A stretch of 64,000 nt of DNA from the NCBI GenBank assembly GCA_947846985.1, contig CANTUZ010000010.1:22677095-22741094 (forward strand). The letters run 5' to 3'. Positions 33,201 through 40,660 of this stretch are shown here, piece by piece. The notes under the pieces were generated by a model. That model saw only the letters and a list, made by a program, of their open reading frames with translations, had not been told where the DNA came from and ran no database searches. The position numbers and the translations under genes were made by a program. Numbering within the stretch: position 1 is the first letter of the stretch; each line of letters begins with the position of its first letter. This DNA is from Fratercula arctica. Its lineage: Eukaryota > Chordata > Aves > Charadriiformes > Alcidae.

Positions 33201-35453
33201 TAGAACAGCATGTATTTGTGACTGACACCAGCTATAGCAGTGTAGGATATGTTTGTGAGTTGCTGTTCCCTTCATAGATGGCCTGACTGATTGCAAAAAT
33301 ATTACCTACTCTGGGTCTGTGCAAGTTAAATGGGTTTGCATAAATGTTTGCTGATGGTTGAACAAACTCCTGATGTTTAGCTCCGAAATAGACTAGCAAA
33401 CATTCCTGTGAAGAGTAAGGATCGTTGTGAGAGGAGGTGGTTAACAGCTATTGGGAACAATAACCTCTCAAGCAGTTACTTATTCCAGGAATGAATGTGT
33501 GACACTACTCAGAGCCATCTACCTCCGCTCAGTTGTTAAGGACATGGGGACTGGTAATTTAAATATACATAAACGTTGGGTGTGTTAACACTTGTGAAAA
33601 TATTTACCTGACTTACCAGCTGGTATTGCCACTGGCTCCTTTCAGTTAGATTATGGTTCTGAGTATTTAACCAGAGGCCTGCCTTATCTAGGGCAGAAAT
33701 CTGCTAGAAAGAAAGCAAAACTGAATGGTTTGGCCCTGTGGTCTGTATGGTATGAAATTTCATTGTTTAGATTCTGAACATGTGAAAAATAACAGTGGAA
33801 ATAAATTAATCTAAACTAGCGTTAAATGATGCGTGCAAGAGCTAAGCGTGAGGTTAGGAGGACTCCTGAGTTAGTGCTTTGCAGTTAAATCACCAGGATT
33901 TACAGTTTGTGTTCTCTTGCTTGCTTACTCCAGGTAGTGCAAGTAACCGCTCCAGCACTCGGAGCATATTGAGTGTCAGCAGTGGAATGGAAGGGGACAG
34001 TGAGGTAAGCTCTCACCTCTGCTATATACTGGTCCATTGTTTGTAAGTACATGGCTCTGTTTTTGTGCAAAAGAAAAGGACCTCAGGGATGGCATTGCAT
34101 TTGCAGAAATGGCAAAACATAGCCAGTTCTATTGTGAAGCTCACAAAAAGCAAATTTTGCTGGTCTGTAACCTCTTGTCTTCACTTTGTAGGACAATGAA
34201 GTCCCAGAAACAACTAGAAGCCGCAGCCCAGTTGCCCACCAAGCAGAGAGGATGCCTTTTCCAGAAAGGCCTCCCAGAGTGCCTCCTCGAGGAGCAAGCA
34301 GGTAAAGCTAAAATGCAGCTCAAACATGAGCTTTCAGTGAATCGATATGGAAGCCTTGGGCAGAAAGCAAGGCAGAAGCAAATGCGTCTTTCAACAAAAT
34401 CTACCAGGCTATTATTTACGAACACACACTGTTAGGAATTGTAAGATCCTTGTTTCTCATCTGCAATACTTGGTGAAATTGGTTTCCTAGCTGGTAACAT
34501 GCCTGTTGCAAGGCTGTTACTGCGGGTCACACACTGCAAGGGGCAGCGCAGCACTACTGAAGCCCACAACACCTGCCGTAATAAGACTGACCCAGGTGGA
34601 CTAGCATCCTGACCCTGGCAGAGATTTAGTACCTGATCCGCCTGAGAAGATCCTCTTGGAACATACAAAGTGTAGTGCAGAGGGAATTCCCTTTTGGCAT
34701 TCCCCTGGGCTTTTTTTCTTTTTACAAATTTCAGATCTCTCCAAAGCACATTTGTTTACATGTATGATTGGCCTCAAAGAAAGAACTGCACTGGCTTTAT
34801 AAAAGGTTTTGAGGGGTTTTGCCTTGATTTGATCAGACCACCACAAACTTAAATAACTTGTAAACATTCCTTTAGTCCAACCAGTGCAAGTGTATGAAGT
34901 CCAGGCCCTAGAGGCTCATCTAAGTACGGATGCTAATAAATTCTCCAACTATTAAAATAGTAATTACTAATGTGTGGGTGCAGTAAGTCCTGTATGTTGG
35001 CTTGACTCTGGCAAGAGTATAGCTGGAATTTATCTGTAGTTAGTTTGAAAACAATATTTTGAATCTTTTGGTCTCCTCCTATTGTCCTTCATCTAATTTT
35101 CAGGAGAAAGCTACTATACTGTCAAAGTTTTACTCCAACCAAGTATTATAGCATCTCTTTCCAGTAATAGCAGAATTACTGCAGCTGAAGAGCAGAAGGA
35201 GGAACTTGGACAGGAACAGGGCTCCGGCACCTTGGCATCTGCTCTGTTGCTGACTCACTGATAGCCTGTTTTTCTTCTTGTATGACTATTGCTTATACAG
35301 TATTCTTAGATACAATGTTATTGCATGCAATGTGTTGTTCCAGAACCCTATTCTCTACTAATTTTTAACGCATTTGTATATTCTCTGTCTTTTTATAGGC
35401 CTGTAAGCTGCGAAGGCTTTTATCCTCCACCTGTGCCCCCAAGAGGTCGCTGA
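12059..35453 (+). CDS. PIK3AP1: PIK3AP1 (BCAP) coding region, 15 exons, 3' part of gene
   Basis: Phosphoinositide-3-kinase adaptor protein 1, a cytosolic scaffold. When phosphorylated on YxxM tyrosines it recruits the p85 subunit of PI3K downstream of the B-cell receptor, CD19 and Toll-like receptors (family knowledge). Coding join: 12059-12207, 13069-13213, 14768-14910, 16647-16779, 17516-17712, 19969-20158, 26373-26468, 27910-28089, 28888-28950, 29906-30111, 31668-31740, 32062-32217, 33934-34004, 34192-34301, 35399-35453. Every junction is GT/AG, and phases agree throughout with no internal stop, giving 654 whole codons plus a split first codon. Domain order: DBB domain, ankyrin-like block, two YESM and one YVEM motif, coiled coil, proline-rich tail. 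The N-terminal TIR-like domain (roughly 150 residues, inferred exons 1-2) is not in the window. Identity rests on near-colinear match to the human protein as I remember it; BANK1, the closest paralogue, fits much less well. Confidence 0.96.
12208..14767 (+). other. PIK3AP1: PIK3AP1 introns A-B and B-C
   Basis: Introns of 861 bp (12208-13068) and 1554 bp (13214-14767). No repeats or other features are recognised in either. Confidence 0.85.
13069..13213 (+). CDS. PIK3AP1: PIK3AP1 exon B: DBB domain
   Basis: Acceptor TCTCTTAG, donor CCA A|GTAAGC. It enters in phase 0 and leaves with one base of a split Asn codon. It encodes the beta-rich DBB core beginning [17 protein letters not shown] and ending YTISVEAP. 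The DBB domain is an Ig/IPT-like fold used for self-association in BCAP, BANK1 and Drosophila Dof. Confidence 0.94.
14768..14910 (+). CDS. PIK3AP1: PIK3AP1 exon C: DBB domain with altered YxxM site
   Basis: Acceptor TTTTCAAAG, donor CAG|GTAATA. It encodes [15 protein letters not shown] through ANPVQFMCQ. At 14839-14853 it reads Tyr-His-Thr-Asp-Met, where I recall the mammalian protein having Tyr-Tyr-Thr-Asp-Met. The second tyrosine, the one in YxxM register, is therefore replaced by His. Phase fits both neighbouring exons. Confidence 0.94.
15341..15652 (-). mobile_element. CR1 LINE 3' fragment
   Basis: The plus strand begins ATTCATAGAATAATAGAATGG, then GGTTGGAAGGAACCTTAAAG and ATCATCTAGTTCCAACCC: the CR1 3' end in reverse. 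It continues through the CTCAGAGTAAAGAATTTCTT landmark of the ORF2 C-terminus to about 15652. It directly abuts a CR1 reverse transcriptase piece. Confidence 0.93.
15653..15906 (-). mobile_element. CR1 reverse transcriptase fragment (pseudogenised)
   Basis: The minus strand translates to [20 protein letters not shown], then [29 protein letters not shown] shift into another frame gives [17 protein letters not shown]. [15 protein letters not shown] and [16 protein letters not shown] are standard CR1 RT motifs. The frame break near 15710 and lack of flanking ORF2 show it is dead. It joins the 3' fragment at 15341-15652, so either one copy with a large internal deletion or two nested copies. Confidence 0.85.
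16031..16050 (+). repeat. (TGCC)n short tandem repeat
   Basis: Four TGCC units plus TGCA. Confidence 0.85.
16647..16779 (+). CDS. PIK3AP1: PIK3AP1 exon D: end of DBB, linker to ankyrin region
   Basis: Acceptor TTATCTAG, donor ACA A|GTAGGT. It encodes [20 protein letters not shown] through [11 protein letters not shown], very close to the mammalian sequence. The helix-rich segment leads into the ankyrin-like block of the next exon. It leaves one base of a split Asn codon. Confidence 0.94.
16780..19968 (+). other. PIK3AP1: PIK3AP1 introns D-E and E-F
   Basis: Introns of 736 bp (16780-17515) and 2256 bp (17713-19968). Neither contains a repeat I recognise. The minus-strand open frame across exon E is a shadow of the ankyrin exon. 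Confidence 0.85.
17516..17712 (+). CDS. PIK3AP1: PIK3AP1 exon E: ankyrin-like repeats
   Basis: Acceptor TTCTCACAG, donor GTG|GTAAGA. The product reads [20 protein letters not shown], then [17 protein letters not shown] and [19 protein letters not shown]. The [19 protein letters not shown] segment is a recognisable ankyrin repeat helix pair. This is among the most conserved parts of the protein in the window. Confidence 0.95.
19969..20158 (+). CDS. PIK3AP1: PIK3AP1 exon F: two YESM PI3K-binding motifs
   Basis: Acceptor CCTCTCCAG, donor CTC T|GTATGT. It encodes [19 protein letters not shown] and two YESM motifs, at 20038-20049 and 20113-20124. Phosphorylated YxxM is the p85 SH2-binding consensus, so these match the tyrosines called Y420 and Y445 in the mouse literature. 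A third motif, YVEM, is completed across the splice to the next exon. The donor lies only a few bases from a CR1 insertion. Confidence 0.96.
20166..20300 (-). mobile_element. Short CR1 3' fragment next to a PIK3AP1 splice donor
   Basis: The plus strand reads ATTCATAGAATCACAGAATT, GGTTGGAAGAGACCTATAAG, GTCATCTAGTCCAACTCCC and GTTGCTCAGAGCCCCCATCC, the reverse complement of the CR1 3' terminus. It begins about 8 bases after the exon end at 20158. It is truncated to about 135 bp. Confidence 0.92.
25635..25683 (+). repeat. Imperfect direct repeat, 27 bp period
   Basis: CCTCAACAATTCACTTACAT and CCTCAACAGTTCATTTATAT, each followed by CA, lie 27 bases apart. Confidence 0.75.
26373..26468 (+). CDS. 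PIK3AP1: PIK3AP1 exon G: YVEM motif and linker
   Basis: Acceptor TTTTTTCCAG, donor GAA G|GTGAGA. The split first codon joins T from the previous exon with AT to give Tyr, producing YVEMLQ, the third YxxM site. It continues to [11 protein letters not shown], matching the mammalian ATKDSMIRKFLEG region. The middle ([15 protein letters not shown]) is diverged. Confidence 0.93.
27910..28089 (+). CDS. PIK3AP1: PIK3AP1 exon H: acidic and proline-rich linker
   Basis: Acceptor CTGTTATAG, donor AAA A|GTGAGT. It encodes [20 protein letters not shown], a Tyr-containing acidic stretch, then [15 protein letters not shown] and [17 protein letters not shown] is a plausible SH3-binding sequence, shared with mammals. 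The first third diverges strongly from the human protein, so the exon is assigned by phase, position and its conserved second half. Confidence 0.92.
28888..28950 (+). CDS. PIK3AP1: PIK3AP1 exon I (63 nt)
   Basis: A small exon with acceptor TTTTACAG and donor AAAG|GTAAGT. It encodes [20 protein letters not shown], matching VFAEKSQERPGNFYV of the human protein in place. Its length is a multiple of three and it is phase-symmetric, so skipping it would keep the frame. Confidence 0.9.
29789..29811 (+). repeat. Poly(T) run, 23 bp
   Basis: Twenty-three T, about 95 bp before the acceptor of PIK3AP1 exon J. It is too far upstream to be the polypyrimidine tract itself. Confidence 0.95.
29906..30111 (+). 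CDS. PIK3AP1: PIK3AP1 exon J: conserved [13 protein letters not shown] block
   Basis: Acceptor TCTCTTCAG, donor CAGCAG|GTACAG. It encodes [20 protein letters not shown] followed by [20 protein letters not shown] and [13 protein letters not shown]. This block is nearly identical to the mammalian protein and starts the predicted coiled coil. It ends in phase 0. Confidence 0.96.
31668..31740 (+). CDS. PIK3AP1: PIK3AP1 exon K: basic coiled coil
   Basis: Acceptor TGTTTTTAG, donor GCA G|GTAACA. It encodes [20 protein letters not shown], a highly charged helix continuing the coiled coil from the previous exon. It leaves one base of a split Asp codon. Confidence 0.94.
32062..32217 (+). CDS. PIK3AP1: PIK3AP1 exon [12 protein letters not shown] region
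   Basis: Acceptor CCCTTCCAG, donor ACA A|GTAAGC. It encodes [13 protein letters not shown] through [15 protein letters not shown], matching the mammalian [12 protein letters not shown] to RGDWKTDSTSST stretch. The frame stays open for 92 bases past the donor (see findings). Confidence 0.95.
33934..34004 (+). CDS. PIK3AP1: PIK3AP1 exon M: serine-rich segment
   Basis: Acceptor TTACTCCAG, donor GAG|GTAAGC. It encodes [20 protein letters not shown], matching the mammalian [18 protein letters not shown] run. It is Ser-rich and probably disordered and phosphorylated (inference). Confidence 0.94.
34005..35398 (+). other. PIK3AP1: PIK3AP1 introns M-N and N-O
   Basis: A 187 bp intron (34005-34191), the shortest in the gene, and a 1097 bp intron (34302-35398). 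No further features are seen. Confidence 0.85.
34192..34301 (+). CDS. PIK3AP1: PIK3AP1 exon N: proline-rich tail
   Basis: Acceptor ACTTTGTAG, donor AGC AG|GTAAAG. It encodes [17 protein letters not shown] and [13 protein letters not shown]. The PPRVPPRG motif resembles SH3 ligands and is conserved in mammals. It leaves two bases of a split Arg codon. Confidence 0.93.
35399..35453 (+). CDS. PIK3AP1: PIK3AP1 last coding exon and stop
   Basis: Acceptor CTTTTTATAG. The split Arg codon is followed by [17 protein letters not shown] and a TGA stop at 35451-35453. The PPPVPPRGR terminus is the same as in mammals, which fixes the end of the gene. Confidence 0.96.
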
Positions 35454-36675
35454 ATCTCTCAACATCTGTGGAATATGAGATTTTTCTGTTTGTATGTGTG
35501 TTTGTACAGATATTTTTGGGTTGTCTTAAATTATTTATAAGTGGGAGCCAAACGTTTTCTTCCCCTTCCTTGTCCCTAAAGCTCTGGTGACTTTTCCCAT
35601 GATTTTCACTGAGACTTCTTGGCCTTCTGTAACTTTTTTTGCTTGGAAGAATTTTGGTGCTTTGGGGACTCCAAGAAAAAGTATCATGGTTGGGAAGGAG
35701 AATGCTGATGTGTGTCTTGGCAGCCCTGCACCAACATGAAATTTCCCTTTGACCAAGAAAGAACACATGTCCTTTTAGAAACTAATTCCTGATAAGCATT
35801 GTTACCAAAACCCTCGATACAACGTACAAGGGCTTGACTGGAAAACATGCTTGAAAAAGTAAAGAAAATAATTTGTTTGAAGACTATGTTTGAAGAACAA
35901 TTATTGCAGCGGGAGCAGGTGAACTTACTGCTGTACGGTGTTACACTTTGGGTACGGATATACTGACCTTCCAGAAGGGGTACAATCTCCCTCCAGCAAT
36001 CATTAACCATGGGAGGAGAAGAAGTTGCCTTTATTCAAGAATGTATTTTGCATACAGCCTTGAAAATGCCTTCGATTTTTCCCTTTCCCTCCCTGAAGAG
36101 GACAGACATTAACAAGGTGTTGTGTGTGCTGCATTTACCATGAAAATTCCCAAGGCAGCTGGTAAGGGACTTGCCGTATCACAGAACAACTGTACTTAAA
36201 CTTTTTTGGGGGGAGAGAGTGGGTATGTTGTTACTTTAAATCACATGACTGACCTCTCAAATTAGAGGAAGGAATTGGCAGCAATGTTATGTTCTGTATC
36301 TCTTACACGCGTTCATTGTAGAAGCAATATGAAGGCGTTTCACTTCATGCTCTGGAATAGCATAGCGAGTCTCCAATTATAAATGCACACACCTCACAAA
36401 CACCAGCTCTGTAGTTCTCCTGCTGTAGTGGAAACAGGCAGCCCTGGGACTGAACTCTGCTTCCCCTACTCTTCCTTTCTAGTGATATGAATCTGCAGCA
36501 GCTGTGTCCAGCCTTTTTCCTGCCTGAGGGCTTAGACACTTAAGGAGAGCTTCCTAGATTGTCTCCCTGTGTTCCAAATATAAAAAGCATGTAAAGTAGA
36601 AAGTAGTTTTGATTCCTTATCTGAAGGGACTCAAGTGATGGAAGTGAGGTGTTTTGGGTTTGGGCTTTTTTTTTT

Positions 36676-36690
36676 GGTTGGTTGGTTGGT
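36676..36690 (+). repeat. (GGTT)n short tandem repeat
   Basis: GGTTGGTTGGTTGGT flanked by T runs, inside the PIK3AP1 3' UTR. Confidence 0.85.
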
Positions 36691-37515
36691 TTTTTGTTTG
36701 TGTGTTTGGTGTTTTTTTTTTTCTTCCAAGCCTTGCAATCTTCTGTGCATATCCTGGCCCTTGAGGGACAAGTGTAGGGCTCTGGTTGTCCATGAGCGAC
36801 ACAGATGGGAATTCTGCAAGGTAACATTTAGGGTAGAGAATCATTGCGTACTTGGTTTTCAAGATATTCCCCCTTTTCCAGCCCTGAGAAAGACATAGAT
36901 ACATCAGTATTAGGTGCTCCCTCACGTACAGGTAGCGCATGTAAAGCTTCTGTCTGGTCACGTAAGCTCCCCTCAATGTGTAAGAGAGCAGGGGATAGAG
37001 TTGTAGCTCCTTTCTCTTGCAGGGTGGCAAAGCCAATGTGTGGAGCTGCAGGAGTGACAGATGGCAACTGTGACTCAGCCAGCACTGAGTGAAGGTGGAG
37101 AAGCCCCTGCTGCTCTCAGGGGTATAGTCATAACCCTCAATATCGTCTACACATTAAACTCATAGGGTATGACTCCAAGTGCAGTTCATATAGCCTCTCC
37201 TTTTGATGGTAGAGGGACGCAGGTGGTGTGCTGCAGGCCTACAGCTACAGAGGTGCCCTTTTTATTATTTTTTTTTCTTTTTTAAAGGATTTTGGTGCCT
37301 TCTCCATAACTCTGACACTACAGGCTCTCACTGACAGTTTGCTATTTGTTCACAGTAGCCAGGGGAATGGTGAGGTGGGAGCTGCCTTCCTGTGCTCTTC
37401 TTGGAACAGAACATAGTTCCCAGCGCTATTTGGTCAAATTGGAAGCGGGGAAGGTTTTGGTGCTGAAATGCGGAAAATAGTAGGATGGATAAGTGAAGGA
37501 AGCAGGGATAAAAGA

Positions 37516-37521
37516 AATAAA
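37516..37521 (+). terminator. PIK3AP1: Candidate PIK3AP1 polyadenylation signal AATAAA
   Basis: Canonical hexamer about 2.06 kb after the stop codon. It is followed within 30-60 bases by TGATTGTCTTCAGCTGTC and TTTGGTTTGC, which could serve as GU-rich downstream elements. ATTAAA at 37153 and AATAAA at 38926 are alternatives. Confidence 0.4.
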
Positions 37522-37545
37522 CTAAAGGAGGAAATTCAGCAGCTT

Positions 37546-39589
37546 GATTGTCTTCAGCTGTCACACATGCTTTGGTTTGCATACAGCTCCCAGTTTTTTA
37601 CAAAAGTTCCCCATCTCCTTAGTGCTGGCTGCAGCTGTGCTCCAGAGCTTGGAGCTGTCATGTGGTAAGAGGAATTCATCTGCTTTCACATCTGCCAGGC
37701 ACAACATAAGGTAGAAATGTAGGATGTAGGGAAAGATGTAACAAGGCAGGAAGGGAAAAGCAAAATATCAAAGTGTGTCATGCAGATTTCCTTTCAAAGC
37801 TGTTGGACTGAAGCAGCCCAGGGATCTGTCTTCCCCAGCTAATTTTTAATTCTGCACCCCCTGCATGCGATAGCCAAATGTCTTCTGTGGGAGGGGTTTA
37901 TCTGAACTGTATCTGAGTGTTTGCCTTTGCACAACCCTAATAATGTGGCTGTGAACTGGATTTTTATTGCTAGTACTGCAGTGAGATAGTTTATATCTGA
38001 ATTGCTGGCAAGTAGCTCATAAGTAGCCTTTCAGTCCCTCTCCTGTTTGCAGCTTAGATACTTCCTGAGTCTGACCTGATCTATCATACAAAACCAAATG
38101 CTAGTGGGGCTCTGGTTTGGAGGAGAGGTGAGTGGGGACAGGTGCGGCTGAACAATATTACAAAAGCACTCTATTCAGGCCCTTTCTGCACTGCGTAAGG
38201 CGGGGGGGGGCGGGGGGACACACAATGACTGAAGACGCAGGTGTAGTTTCAGGCATTCCCTTCTCACTTTCTCTGTGTAACTTCTCTGGATTAGTTAGGG
38301 ATCTCGCTTATCAGCAGTCACAGCAAAACTATTGCCCTGTCAAGGAGAAATGGAACCGCACTGAAATGGCTTCACTGTTAAATGCAGTTAAACAATTGGG
38401 ATGCAGGCATGAGTTTTGTGTCTCTTGCAGGCCAGCAGAGATGTACCTTCTTAGCTGCCAAAATGTGTGTTCCACGTTGGTTTGGTTTCATTTAGTTGCT
38501 TTAATCCTGTTACAGCTCAGTGTATGGACTCTGTGTAGACTCCAGTTGTGCTGGTAAGCACGTGGTGTGTATTGCTTCCACCCAAGATGAGAAGTGCACT
38601 GAAACAGAAGCTCAGAAGACACCAGAGAAGAAAACTGCATGCAACCAGATTGTTGGCTACTCAAGGAATATGGTTGGGGGTGGGAGAGTGGGAATGAAGT
38701 GTGTTTCCATCAAACATTTATTATCTGTTCAGTCCTTGAGTTGTAAATTGCTGGTAAAAAGTAAATGGCCTGGCCACCTGTAGGGGCATCAACCAATCCA
38801 CCAAGCTCAGCTGGCAGCTGGCTGCCCTGGGGAAAGTGTTTGCTCTTTGCACAGCGTGCCTCACAAAACTGCCATAGCAGATGGCTCTGGCTGGCCCCAT
38901 TGTTGACTGAGAGACTTAAGCACTGAATAAACTGAAGATGTTGAAGCCTCCTCTTTCTGTCTCCCAAGGGTAAGGTACTCTGTTTTGGACTGAGATGCAA
39001 CGACTGGAAAGAAACATATGGTGTTAGCAAAGCTGTCTAGTTGGGTTTTTTTTGATACAAACAGGGGTTTTGAATGGGTTTTGACAAGTATCTCACAGAG
39101 ACCTTGCTTCTACTGAAATAAGCAGGAGACTGCAAATGTACTATTTGGAAAAGTCTTCATATAAACATAGCTTGCAAAATTATGTTCAGGGAAGGTAAAC
39201 TCAATGTGTAAGACCACAAGGGGAAACCAGCTTTTCATACAGGTATGGTGGAAATGGTGAACCGGGAAATCTGTTTTCGCATCTTTCCTACAAAGCATGG
39301 ATGGCGTGTAGTGGCATCAGCTCATGTCTTTGTCTGTCTGTATTTGTTGGCTTGTGCAATATTTGAGAAGATGGTGTAGCCCCTATTTTTATTTTTTTTT
39401 TTTAAATTATGCCTGATAGCATCTGAAAATTTTCTCTGTATTTGTTCAGTTTTAAATGAACGCTTAATACCGTGAGCTTTTTGGCTTGTGGTTTGTTTTT
39501 CTTTTTTTCCCCCACTTTGGACTTGTAGCTTGATAAGAGTTCTGAGTTCACAGAGGGATTTTTGCAGGCTTTCCCTTGGCCAGCGCTGG
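37546..39589. other. PIK3AP1-TM9SF3 intergenic gap
   Basis: About 2 kb between the likely PIK3AP1 poly(A) site and the TM9SF3 CpG island. It contains a poly(G) tract at 38199 and another AATAAA at 38926. No gene is recognised on either strand. The left part could still be transcribed if a distal poly(A) site is used. Confidence 0.6.
38199..38217 (+). repeat. Poly(G) tract
   Basis: Runs of nine and six G separated by one C, in the PIK3AP1-TM9SF3 intergenic gap. It could form a G-quadruplex and is prone to sequencing error. Confidence 0.85.
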
Positions 39590-40660
39590 CTGCAGCTCTG
39601 CCGCCTCCGGCCCTGCCCCCGGGGCGGGCGCGGCCCTTCGCGTTTCACCCCTCCCCAGTCTGCGCCGCCTGTGCAAGGGGTTATACTTATTTTTGAGGGT
39701 ACTTGCACGCTGTTCTAAAATAATTTTAGATTATCTCATTAATCCATATGTTATGATTTTATAAAATTCCATCAATTAAAAAATAACCGAGATCCAACAC
39801 GCTCACGCTGCAGGCCGCACTGTCTCAAACGCCCACGGTGACCGGCAGCTTCGGGTCCCGACCGCTCCCCGCTTTGTTTCCGCGGCCCAGCTCCGCCCGC
39901 GGGCACCGACCCGCCCCCTCAGCGGGGGAGGCCGGGCCCACCCTGCCCAGGCCCGGCCCGGCGGAGGGGCTCGGCTGGGCGCGGCGCTGGCCTTGGCTCC
40001 CGGCGGCCGCCGTAGACGCCGCGTTTCCGGTGTGCGGCCGGATGACGTGGCCGGGCGGAGCGGAAGTGGCGTCGCAGGTCGGCGTTGGCGGCGGGGCGCG
40101 GGCCGGCTCCGCGGCGGGGCCTGCTGCGTGCGCGGGGACGCCCAGGCCCGAGATGGCGGCGCCCGGGCTGCGGCTCTGTGCGGCCGCCGCGCCGCTCCTC
40201 CTCCTCCTTTTCCTCCGCCTGCCGCTGCGCGCCCGCGCCGACGAGCACGAACACACGGTGAGGCGGGTCCCGGCCTCCCCGGGGGGAGCCGCGGCGCTCG
40301 GGCCGCAGCCCCGGCCTCCCCGCCCGCCGAGGGGCGGCGGCCCAGAGAGCGCGGCCCGGCGAGGGGAGCGGGGAGCGCCGGGCCGCGGCCTGAGGTGGGG
40401 TGGTGGGGGTGGGGAGCGGGCGCGGCGGCGGCCCTGGTGGCAGGCGGGCGGCTTCCACCCCGCGGGGCTTCCTTCTCACCGTCCGCGCTGTGATTGGGAC
40501 GGCGCGGGGTGGGTTTACAGGGGATCGGGTCCCGTTCTGTCTTAATTCGATATAAGCGGGACGCTCCGGGAAGGGCCGCCGGAGTTCTGTGATCCGGTTT
40601 GGACATCCGTGTGGCAGACGGGCGCTGCGGCGCTGGGCCGGCTGCCGCGGTCCCACCTTT
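39590..40660 (+). promoter_or_regulatory. TM9SF3: CpG-island promoter of TM9SF3
   Basis: The sequence changes abruptly from AT-rich intergenic DNA to very GC-rich DNA dense in CG dinucleotides; the densest part is about 39830-40560. No TATA box is evident. Candidate factor sites just before the start codon are: TTTCCGG and CGGAAGT (ETS type) at 40024-40030 and 40061-40067, TGACGTGG (CRE/UPRE type) at 40043-40050, and GAGATGGCGGC (YY1 type) at 40150-40160, overlapping the ATG. Transcription probably starts between about 40030 and 40130 (inference). Confidence 0.85.
40153..40257 (+). CDS. TM9SF3: TM9SF3 exon 1: start codon and signal peptide
   Basis: The ATG at 40153 has a purine at -3 and G at +4. 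Thirty-five codons read MAAPGLRLC, a run of Ala and Leu ([16 protein letters not shown]), then RARA and DEHEHT. This is a classic signal peptide with likely cleavage after RARA, leaving the conserved mature N-terminus DEHEHT. The donor is ACG|GTGAGG. The hydrophobic part differs from the human leader, as is usual for signal peptides. The reading frame stays open upstream (see findings), so the start is chosen by the signal peptide and Kozak context. Confidence 0.92.

Larger units (their letters stand above)
30112..33933 (+). other. PIK3AP1: PIK3AP1 introns J-K, K-L and L-M
   Basis: Introns of 1556 bp (30112-31667), 321 bp (31741-32061) and 1716 bp (32218-33933). No repeats are recognised. The third begins with a frame open from exon L. 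Confidence 0.85.
35454..37545 (+). other. PIK3AP1: PIK3AP1 3' untranslated region (end uncertain)
   Basis: This follows the TGA directly, with no further conserved coding sequence. Candidate poly(A) signals are ATTAAA at 37153-37158 and AATAAA at 37516-37521; the second is followed by a GT-rich stretch. A further AATAAA lies at 38926-38931. No signal occurs soon after the stop, so a UTR of roughly 1.7-3.5 kb is inferred. The stretch contains a GGTT run at 36676-36690 flanked by T tracts. Confidence 0.5.

Noticed and set aside
34037..34435. 132-codon plus-strand frame across PIK3AP1 exon N
   Set aside because: It reads the exon out of its conserved frame and ignores good splice sites; a shadow.
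35365..36010. Minus-strand open frames in the PIK3AP1 3' UTR
   Set aside because: No conserved features and no promoter or splice evidence; antisense chance frames.
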